Part shown: one piece after another, positions 15,989 through 22,869 of the stretch
How the letters are laid out: each line of letters starts with the position of its first letter
Numbering within the stretch: the stretch's first letter is position 1
NCBI RefSeq assembly: GCF_020873895.1
Contig: NZ_JAHWGT010000020.1
Location: 62,001 to 126,000, forward strand
Direction of reading: 5' to 3'
From: Streptomyces sp. DH12
GTDB lineage: Bacteria > Actinomycetota > Actinomycetes > Streptomycetales > Streptomycetaceae
Length of the DNA stretch: 64,000 nucleotides
Position numbers and translations under genes: made by a program
The notes under the pieces: model-generated
The model's database searches: none
Seen by the model: the letters and a program-made list of their open reading frames with translations, nothing else
Told to the model about the DNA's origin: nothing

Positions 15989-17536
15989 CTAGCGGCAGCG
16001 TTTGCCCGGGGGCGGGGGCGTGCCCTGGAGGAGGTAGGTGTTGATCGCCGTGTCCACGCAGTCGCTGCCCCGTCCGTACGCCGTGTGGCCGTCGCCGTCG
16101 TACGTGAGGAGGGTGCCGGAGGAGAGTTGCGCGGCGAGGGACCGCGCCCAGGCATAGGGGGTGGCCGGGTCGCGGGTGGTGCCGACGACGAGGATCGGGG
16201 CGGCGCCGTCGGCGGTGATGCGGTGCGGGGTGCCGGTGGCCTTGACCGGCCAGTACGCGCAGCCCAGCGACGCCCACGCCAGTCCGCGTCCGAAGACGGG
16301 CGACGCCTTCTCGAAGGACGGTACGGCGGCGGCCACGGCGGCGGGGGTGGTGAAGGCGGGCGGCAGGTCGAGGCAGTTGACCGCGGCGTTGGCGGCCATG
16401 AGGTTGGAGTAGTCGCCGCCGGCCTCGCGCTCGTAGTAGCTGTCGGCGAGGGCGAGCAGGCCGGCGCCCTCGCCGTCCATCGCGCGGGTGAGCGCCCCGC
16501 GGAGCTGGGGCCAGGCGGCCTCGTCGTACATGGCGGTGATCACGCCGATCGTGGCGAGGGCCTCGCCGAGGGGGCGGCGCGCTTCGCCGGTGGGTACGGG
16601 CTCGCGGTCCAGCGCGGTGAGGAACGTCCTCATGCGGGCCGTGGCGTCCCGCACGGACGCGTTGCCGAGGGGGCAGTCCGCCTGCTTGACGCAGTCGGCG
16701 GCGAAGGAGCGGAACGCCGTGTCGAAGCCGGCCGTCTGGTCGAGGTTCACCTCGCGGGCCGTGCGGGAGGGGTCCATGGCGCCGTCCAGGACGAGGCGGC
16801 CGGTGCGGTCGGGGAACAGTTCCGCGTACGTGGCGCCGAGGAACGTGCCGTACGAGGCGCCCACGTAGTTCAGCTTCGCGTCGCCGAGCGCGGCCCGGAC
16901 GATGTCCATGTCGCGGGCCGCCTCGACGGTGGAGACGTGCGGCAGGACGCGGGCGGAGCGTTCGGCGCAGGCCGCGGCGAACTTCCTGTACGCGGCGGCC
17001 AGCCCGTCGGTCTCGCGCTGGTCGTCGGGGGTCTGGTCGACCTGGGTGTAGGCGTCCATGGCGGGCCCGTCGAGGCAGCGGACCGGCGCGCTGCGGGCGA
17101 CGCCGCGCGGGTCGACGGCGACGATGTCGTAGCGGGCGCGGACGGGGGCCGGATAGCCGACGCCGGCGTACGCCTGGAGGTAGTCGACGGCGGAGCCGCC
17201 GGGTCCGCCCGGGTTGACCAGCAGGGAGCCGATCCGCTCGCCGGGGCCGGTGGCCTTGGCGCGGGCCACCGCCAGTTTCACCTGGCCGTCGCCGGGGCGC
17301 GCGTAGTCCAGGGGCGCCTTCAGCGTGGCGCACTGGAAGCCGGGGACCCCGCAGTCGCGCCAGGCGGGCCGCTGGGCGTAGTAGGGGCGCAGCGCGGCGG
17401 TGGCGGAGGCGGACAGGGCCGTGGGCTCGGCGTGCGACACCGGCTCGGCCGTCGGGGCGGCGGCGCAGCCCGCCGTGAGGAGCAGGGCGAGGGCGGCGGC
17501 CGGCGCGGGTGTACGGAGCAGTCGGCGGGGATCCAT
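15989..17536 (-). CDS. Secreted alpha/beta-hydrolase, tripeptidyl aminopeptidase-like lipoprotein
   Basis: 515 aa; the ATG at 17536 starts MDPRRLLRTP. A lipobox LLLTAGC near residue 25 indicates an exported lipoprotein. The hydrolase core has oxyanion region SLLVNPGGPGGSAVDYLQ, YDIVAVDPRG, the nucleophile elbow VGASYGTFLGATYAELFP (GxSYG), late Asp in ILVVGTTRDPATPY and His in LTYDGDGHTAYGRGSDC. This is the SlpD/SlpE and tripeptidyl aminopeptidase (S33-type) layout of Streptomyces. It probably trims peptides outside the membrane. A palindrome GTGTGAC-N5-GTCACAC at 17556-17574 lies 20 bases upstream and may be an operator. Confidence 0.88.
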   Translation of the reverse strand: MDPRRLLRTPAPAAALALLLTAGCAAAPTAEPVSHAEPTALSASATAALRPYYAQRPAWRDCGVPGFQCATLKAPLDYARPGDGQVKLAVARAKATGPGERIGSLLVNPGGPGGSAVDYLQAYAGVGYPAPVRARYDIVAVDPRGVARSAPVRCLDGPAMDAYTQVDQTPDDQRETDGLAAAYRKFAAACAERSARVLPHVSTVEAARDMDIVRAALGDAKLNYVGASYGTFLGATYAELFPDRTGRLVLDGAMDPSRTAREVNLDQTAGFDTAFRSFAADCVKQADCPLGNASVRDATARMRTFLTALDREPVPTGEARRPLGEALATIGVITAMYDEAAWPQLRGALTRAMDGEGAGLLALADSYYEREAGGDYSNLMAANAAVNCLDLPPAFTTPAAVAAAVPSFEKASPVFGRGLAWASLGCAYWPVKATGTPHRITADGAAPILVVGTTRDPATPYAWARSLAAQLSSGTLLTYDGDGHTAYGRGSDCVDTAINTYLLQGTPPPPGKRCR

Positions 17537-17555
17537 CCACCGGAGCGTAGCCGCA

Positions 17556-17574
17556 GTGTGACGTTCGGTCACAC
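17556..17574. promoter_or_regulatory. Inverted repeat upstream of the secreted hydrolase gene
   Basis: GTGTGAC (17556-17562) and GTCACAC (17568-17574) are perfect inverted halves around GTTCG. Position immediately 5' of the start suits an operator or a leader hairpin. It resembles a CRP-type half-site, but the central spacing is one base off the usual TGTGA-N6-TCACA. Confidence 0.4.
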
Positions 17575-17604
17575 GGGTGCCGCCGGCGGCGCCACCCGGA
17601 CGGG

Positions 17605-18816
17605 CTAACCGGCGCGCAGCGCCATCGTCATCGCCTCCACCGCGAGGAGCGGCGCGACGTTGCGGTCGAGGGCCTCGCGGCAGGCGAGGACGGCCTCCAT
17701 GCGGCGCAGCGTGGCCTCGGGGGTGCTGCCGCGGGCGATGCGGTCGAGGGCGTCGCGCACGTCCTCGTTGGCCAGCGCGGTGGTGGTGCCGAGCTGGAGC
17801 GCGAGGACGTCCCGGTAGAAGCCGGTGAGGTCGCTGAGGGCGAGGTCGAGGGTGTCGCGCTGGGTCCGGGTCCGCCGGCGCTTCTGGCGGTCCTCCAGCT
17901 CCTTCATCGCTCCGGCGGTGCCGCGCGGCATGCGGCTGCCCTGGCCGCCGCCGAGCGCCGTCTTCATCTCCTCGGTCTCCTTGACGTCGGTCTCCTCCGC
18001 CAGCTCCTTGGCGTCGTCGCCCGCGGCGTCGACCAGCTCCTGCGCGGCTTTCAGGCAGCCGCCGACGTCGTGGACGCGCAGGGGCACGGTGAGGACGGCG
18101 GTGCGGCGGGCGCGGGCCCGCTCGTCGGTGGCGAGGCGGCGGGCGCGGTCGATGTGGCCCTGCGTGGCGCGGGCGGCGAACGCGGCGGCGGCGGGGTCGA
18201 CGCCGTCGCGCCGGACGAGCACCTCGGCGACGGCGTCGACCGGCGGCGTGCGCAGCGTGAGGTGGCGGCAGCGGGAGCGGATGGTGGGCAGGACGTCCTC
18301 CAGGGACGGCGCGCACAGCAGCCAGACCGTCCGGGGCGCGGGCTCCTCGACGGCCTTCAGCAGGACGTTCCCGGCGCCTTCGGTGAGGCGGTCGGCGTCC
18401 TCCAGGACGATGACCTGCCAGCGGCCGACCGCCGGGGAGAGCTGGGCGCGGCGCACCAGCTCACGCGTCTCCTTGACGCCGATGGACAGCAGGTCCGTGC
18501 GGACGACCTCGACGTCGGCGTGCGTCCCGACGAGCGCCGTGTGGCAGCCGTCGCAGAACCCGCAGCCCGGCTCGCCGCCGAGCGACCGGTCGGGGCTGAC
18601 GCACTGGAGGGCGGCGGCGAAGGCCCGGGCGGCGGTGTCGCGGCCGGCGCCGGGCGGGCCGGTGAACAGCCAGGCGTGCGTCATCTTCGACTTGGTCGTG
18701 TCGAGCGGCGCGACGCCCCGCGCGTCGGCGGTGACCAGGGCGTCGGCGTCCCGCGCGGCGGCGGCGAGCTGCGCCTGCACGCGGTCCTGGCCAACGAGGT
18801 CGTCCCATACGGGCAC
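17605..18816 (-). CDS. holB: DNA polymerase III subunit delta' (clamp loader)
   Basis: 403 aa. N-terminal AAA+ module with VWDDLVGQDRVQAQL and a degenerate P-loop GPPGAGRDTAA, where the usual Lys-Thr is Arg-Asp; delta' subunits characteristically do not hydrolyse ATP. A zinc module CGFCDGCHT and the sensor/arginine region LLKAVEEPAPRTVWLL and TIRSRCRHLTL (SRC motif) complete the signature. It is part of the beta-clamp loader with DnaX and delta. A charged insertion at about 265-315 (KELAEETDVKETEEMK, KELEDRQKRRRTRTQR) is typical of streptomycete delta'. It lies downstream of tmk on the same strand; these genes are adjacent in many bacteria. Confidence 0.95.
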   Translation of the reverse strand: MPVWDDLVGQDRVQAQLAAAARDADALVTADARGVAPLDTTKSKMTHAWLFTGPPGAGRDTAARAFAAALQCVSPDRSLGGEPGCGFCDGCHTALVGTHADVEVVRTDLLSIGVKETRELVRRAQLSPAVGRWQVIVLEDADRLTEGAGNVLLKAVEEPAPRTVWLLCAPSLEDVLPTIRSRCRHLTLRTPPVDAVAEVLVRRDGVDPAAAAFAARATQGHIDRARRLATDERARARRTAVLTVPLRVHDVGGCLKAAQELVDAAGDDAKELAEETDVKETEEMKTALGGGQGSRMPRGTAGAMKELEDRQKRRRTRTQRDTLDLALSDLTGFYRDVLALQLGTTTALANEDVRDALDRIARGSTPEATLRRMEAVLACREALDRNVAPLLAVEAMTMALRAG

Positions 18817-18842
18817 GGGGCACCGCCTTCCTGGGGTCGTTC

Positions 18843-18975
18843 GGTCCCGGCGTCGCCGCCGGTCCCGCGGGTGGGTCGCGAGTGCCGGCGTCCGGCGCCG
18901 GTCCCGCGGGTGGAGTCGCGGGTTCCGGCGTCCGCCGTCGGTCCTGTGGCTTCCGGCGTCCGCCGTCGGGCGTCC
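18843..18975. repeat. Degenerate tandem repeat upstream of holB
   Basis: Imperfect units of about 39 and 28 bases, each ending CCGGCGTC and containing GGTCCCGCGGGTG or a decayed form, are repeated about three times in the 205-base gap between tmk and holB. No open frame is supported here. Confidence 0.55.
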
Positions 18976-19021
18976 GCTCCTCGCGCCTCCATTGTGGCGG
19001 AGGGGTGTGACAGCTCCCGCC

Positions 19022-22000
19022 TCAGCGGCGGCGACCTCCGCCGCGCCGCCCGCCGGACCGGCCGCCGTCGTCGTCCTCGTCCGGGCGGCCGAGCAGTTCG
19101 TCGGCGAGGGAGGGCAGGTCGTCGAGCGGGGTCTCCTCGGCCCAGTCGGGCCGGCTGCGTGCCGGCCTGCCGTCGGCGTCGACCTGCGGCAGTTCCCGCG
19201 TGCGGTCGTTCGCCCCGGTGGGCTCGACGGTGGCGCCGGGGCGGGCCTCGTCGCGGAAGAAGCCCGGCGGGACCCGGTCGTCCGGGCGCTCGTCGCGTAC
19301 GGGCGGCAGGACGGCCGTCTCCGCGAGGTCGGCGGGCGGGCCGGCGGGCTCGTCGTCCTTGCGCATGTCGATGCGCTGGGTCTCCTCCTCCGGCCGGGGC
19401 GGGGCGGGGTCGTCCTTGCGCATGTCGATGCGCTGCGTCCGCTCCTCGGCCCCGGCGGCCGCCTGCCCCGCGGCCCGTCCCGAGGCGGCCGGGGCGGGGC
19501 CGGCCGGGCCGGCCGCCGACGCGGCGGCGGTACCGGCGTCCGGCTCGTCGTCCCTGCGCAGGTCGATGCGGGGCGTGGGCACGGTCTGGGTGATCTCGTC
19601 GGGCCGGACGACCGGCGTTGGCACCGTCACGTCGTGCGGCGACACCTCCCGCGGCGGCGCCGCGGACCGGGCGGCTGCCGCCGCCGCGGCCGCGGCGGCC
19701 GCCGTCGCGGCTTCCTCCGCCGCCTGGCGGCGGGCCTCCTCGGCGCGCAGCAGCGCCTCCTCGGCCTTCCGCTGCTTCTCCCGCCGGCGCTCCTCGGCCT
19801 CGGCGCGCAGCCGCGCCTCCTCCTCGGCCTGCAGGCGCAGGCGCTCCTGCTCCTCGAGCCGGGCCTTCTCCTCCGCCTCACGCCGGCGGCGCTCCTCCTC
19901 GGCGAGCCGCCGTGCCTCGGCCGCGCGCCGGCGGGCCTCCTCGGCCTGCCGCTCGGCCTCGCGGCGGCGGGCCTCCTCCTGCTCGCGGCGCTTGCGCTCC
20001 TCCTCCTCGGCACGCAGCCGGGCGAGCTGCTCCTGGCGCTCGCGCTCCAGGCGCTCCTCCTCGGCCTTGCGCCGCGCCTCCTCCTCGGCCCGGCGGCGGG
20101 CCTCCTCCTCGGCGGCTCGGCGGGCCTCCTCCCGGGCCCTCACCTCGGCCTCGGACAGGGGCAGCACCCGGTCGAGCCGGTGGCGGATGACGGTGGTGAC
20201 GGCCTCGGGCTCCTGCCCGGCGTCCACCACGAGGTACCGGGCGGGGTCGGCGGCGGCGAGGGCGAGGAACCCGGACCGTACCCGCGCGTGGAACTCGGCG
20301 GGCTCGGACTCCAGCCGGTCCGGGGCCTCCGTGAACCGCTCGCGGGCGGTGGCCGGCGCCACGTCCAGCAGGACCGTCAGATGCGGCACGAGGCCGCCGG
20401 TGGCCCAGCGGGAGATGCGGGCGACCTCCGTCGGCGACAGGTCCCGCCCGGCGCCCTGGTACGCGACGGACGAGTCGATGTACCGGTCGGAGATGACGAC
20501 AGCGCCGCGCTCCAGGGCCGGGCGGACCAGCGAGTCGACGTGCTCGGCGCGGTCGGCGGCGTACAGCAGGGCCTCCGCGCGGTTCGACAATCCGGCGGAC
20601 GACACGTCGAGGAGGATCGAGCGCAGCCGCTTGCCGATGGGCGTGGCGCCCGGCTCGCGGGTGACGACCACTTCGTGGCCCTTCGCCCTGATCCACTCGG
20701 CGAGGGCCGTGACCTGCGTCGACTTGCCGGCGCCGTCACCGCCCTCGACGGCGATGAAGAAGCCGGTCGCGGCCGGGGCCTGCGCCGGGTCGGCGCCGCG
20801 CAGCGCGTCGCGCAGGTCCCGGCGGAGCGGTACGCCGGAGCGGTCGTCGGTCTTGGCGAGGGCGAGCGCGGCGACGGGCAGCAGCAGCGCGCCCACCAGC
20901 ATGAGGGCGAAGGCGGCGCCGCCGTGCGAGAAGACGGCGTCCCCGTCGGCCGGCCGGTGCGGGCCGAAGGCGGCGGCGAACAGCGGAGCGGCGAGCGCGC
21001 CGAGCGCGATGGCGACGCGGACGACGGCCTGGAGGTGCTCGGTGACGCGGGGGCGCCGCGGCTCCTCGGTCTCCTGGTCGATCAGGGTGTGGCCGGTGTT
21101 CGCGGCGACACCGGCGGAGAAGCCGGCGGTGAGCGCGAGGAAGAAGACGGTCGCCGTGTCGGGCACGAGGCCCATGGCGAGGAGGGCGACACCGGTGACC
21201 GCGGTCGCGAGGGCGAGGAGCCGGCGGCGGGACAGGGCGGGCAGTACCGCGCGGGCGCCGCGGATGCCCAGGCCGGTACCGCCGGTCAGGGCCAGGACCA
21301 GCAGGGCGTACGCGACGGGGCCGCCGCTCAGCTCGGCCGCGTGCAGGACGGCGACGGCCGACGCGGCGGCGATCGCCGCGGCGACCGCGGCGCAGGCCAG
21401 GACGAGCAGCGGTATGGCGCCGGTGCGGCCCTTCTCGGGGCGCGGACCGGAGCCCTTCGCCTCCGGGCGCTTGCCGGAGCCCTTCCCGGGACGCGGGCCG
21501 GACTCCTTCTCCGGGCCGGTGCCGGTGCCGCTGCCGGTGCCGGGGCCGGCGGTCGGGCGGCGCAGGCCCTCCAGCGGGGAGCGGGGGCGCGGCGACTGGC
21601 CGTCGGACAGCTGGAGGGAGCAGAGGATCGCCAGGGAGGCGGCGAACAGGCCGGCCGCCGTGTACGCCCCGAGGGCCGCCTGGTGCTCGGAGAACCAGTC
21701 GACGCCGAGGGCGAGCAGCTTCCCCACGAGCGCCACGAGGAGCAGGACGGCCGCCGCTGCCGGGATGGTGGCGAAGGCGGTGCGCAGCGACAGCCTGCGC
21801 AGGGAGGCCAGGTGGTCGGGGAGCGGCCGGACGGCGGCGCCCTCCAGGGGCGGGGCGGGCAGCAGGGTGGGCGCGGCGCTGTCCTTGGCGATCGTCCAGA
21901 ACCGCTCGGCGGCGCCCGCGAGGAACGCGGTGACCAGGAGGAGCGTGACGGCGTGCGCGGGGGTCCAGATGATCCAGAGGGGGGCCACGACGAGCAGCGC

Positions 22001-22399
22001 GAGCCGTACGCCGTCGGCGGCGACCATGGTCCAGCGTCGGTCGAGGGGGCCGCCCGCGGCGACCAGTCCGCTCATGGGGCCGAGCAGGACGGCCCCGAGG
22101 AGCAGCGTCGACACGGCGCGGGCGGCGAGGACGGCGGTGACCGCGAAGGCCGCGCCGCGTACGCCGCCGCCGAACGTCTCCGCCGTGACGGCCGCCCGCA
22201 CACCGAGCAGGATCAGGACGAGCAGGGCGAGCGCGTCCGCCGTACCGCCGAGCAGTGACGCGCTCCACAACCTGCGCAGTGGCTGGTTGCGCAGCAGTGC
22301 GCGGACGGCTCGCTCGCGGGAGTCCGCGGCGAGTGCGGCGTCGGTGGCTTCGGCGTCTGAGGTGGGGCTCAGGACCGTTGGCTGCTCGGCTCGCGTCAT
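19022..22399 (-). CDS. tmk: Thymidylate kinase fused to an N-terminal MFS-like membrane domain and a C-terminal coiled coil
   Basis: 1125 aa against about 210 for free-standing Tmk. Residues about 40-520 are a transporter-like membrane region of ten or more hydrophobic segments, interrupted near 280-330 by a Gly/Pro/Lys-rich linker. The kinase follows at about 545-755: FIAVEGGDGAGKSTQ (P-loop), VVVTREPGATPIGKRLR, ISDRYIDSSVAYQGAGR (DRY/DR motif) and LTVLLDV. It phosphorylates dTMP to dTDP. Residues about 755-930 are an almost uninterrupted Glu/Arg/Ala coiled coil (EARRRAEEEARRKAEEER). The tail holds three RID(L/M)R(K/R)DD repeats. The fusion would tether dTTP synthesis to the membrane. From memory, a similar long form is present in other streptomycetes. 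The transport function is not evident. Confidence 0.92.
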   Translation of the reverse strand: MTRAEQPTVLSPTSDAEATDAALAADSRERAVRALLRNQPLRRLWSASLLGGTADALALLVLILLGVRAAVTAETFGGGVRGAAFAVTAVLAARAVSTLLLGAVLLGPMSGLVAAGGPLDRRWTMVAADGVRLALLVVAPLWIIWTPAHAVTLLLVTAFLAGAAERFWTIAKDSAAPTLLPAPPLEGAAVRPLPDHLASLRRLSLRTAFATIPAAAAVLLLVALVGKLLALGVDWFSEHQAALGAYTAAGLFAASLAILCSLQLSDGQSPRPRSPLEGLRRPTAGPGTGSGTGTGPEKESGPRPGKGSGKRPEAKGSGPRPEKGRTGAIPLLVLACAAVAAAIAAASAVAVLHAAELSGGPVAYALLVLALTGGTGLGIRGARAVLPALSRRRLLALATAVTGVALLAMGLVPDTATVFFLALTAGFSAGVAANTGHTLIDQETEEPRRPRVTEHLQAVVRVAIALGALAAPLFAAAFGPHRPADGDAVFSHGGAAFALMLVGALLLPVAALALAKTDDRSGVPLRRDLRDALRGADPAQAPAATGFFIAVEGGDGAGKSTQVTALAEWIRAKGHEVVVTREPGATPIGKRLRSILLDVSSAGLSNRAEALLYAADRAEHVDSLVRPALERGAVVISDRYIDSSVAYQGAGRDLSPTEVARISRWATGGLVPHLTVLLDVAPATARERFTEAPDRLESEPAEFHARVRSGFLALAAADPARYLVVDAGQEPEAVTTVIRHRLDRVLPLSEAEVRAREEARRAAEEEARRRAEEEARRKAEEERLERERQEQLARLRAEEEERKRREQEEARRREAERQAEEARRRAAEARRLAEEERRRREAEEKARLEEQERLRLQAEEEARLRAEAEERRREKQRKAEEALLRAEEARRQAAEEAATAAAAAAAAAAARSAAPPREVSPHDVTVPTPVVRPDEITQTVPTPRIDLRRDDEPDAGTAAASAAGPAGPAPAASGRAAGQAAAGAEERTQRIDMRKDDPAPPRPEEETQRIDMRKDDEPAGPPADLAETAVLPPVRDERPDDRVPPGFFRDEARPGATVEPTGANDRTRELPQVDADGRPARSRPDWAEETPLDDLPSLADELLGRPDEDDDGGRSGGRRGGGRRR

Positions 22400-22492
22400 C
22401 CCCTCAGCCTATCCGCCCAGGCCGACACTCAGTCTTCCCCGCCCGAACACACGACCGGGCCCCGGAGGCCGGGGTACAGCCGGGTGCAGCGG

Positions 22493-22547
22493 CGTGCCCA
22501 CCCCGCCCGGTTCGCCGTGAGGCGGTGGACCGGGCGGGGTGGGCACG
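22493..22547 (-). terminator. Terminator hairpin downstream of topA
   Basis: Perfect 19-bp arms (22493-22511 and 22529-22547) surround a 17-base loop that can itself pair (CGCC/GGCG). It lies 320 bases beyond the topA stop and about 95 bases ahead of the tmk start on the same strand. Confidence 0.7.
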
Positions 22548-22671
22548 GGGGAGGCCGGGACGCCCGCGCGACGGGCGCGGTGAGCCGGGCGGTGAGCCGT
22601 CGGACGTGGCTGCGGCTCGGCGTGCGACGGACGGCCCGACGCGGCCGCGCGTCCGGCCCCGGACGCGCGAC

Positions 22672-22845
22672 CGGCACGGCTGGGCGTCCGGCACGGCTGG
22701 GCGTCGTCCGGCACGGCTGAGCGTCCGGCACGGCTGAGCGTCCGGCACGGCTGAGCGTCCGGCACGGCTGAGCGTCCGGCACGGCTGAGCGTCCGGCACG
22801 GCTGAGCGTCCGGCACGGCTGAGCGTCGGGCACGGCTGGGCGTCC
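22672..22845. repeat. Tandem 17-bp repeat, about ten copies, between topA and tmk
   Basis: The unit GTCCGGCACGGCTGAGC is repeated every 17 bases from about 22672, with one 3-base insertion near 22703, and decays into variants (GGTGCGGAGGGGC, GGGTCGGCTAGGC) up to the topA stop. The 470-base gap 22400-22869 holds nothing else but the terminator hairpin; frames across it translate to repetitive peptides without RBS. Confidence 0.9.
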
Positions 22846-22869
22846 GGTGCGGAGGGGCGTCCGGGTCGG

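Noticed and set aside
17556-17574. CRP-binding site upstream of the secreted hydrolase
   Set aside because: The inverted repeat is perfect but its central spacing does not fit the CRP consensus; listed only as an unassigned palindrome.
17825-22258. Very long plus-strand open frames opposite holB and tmk
   Set aside because: They are antisense shadows of GC-rich genes with strong third-position bias; their translations are Arg/Gly/Ala low-complexity and the minus-strand frames carry all family motifs.
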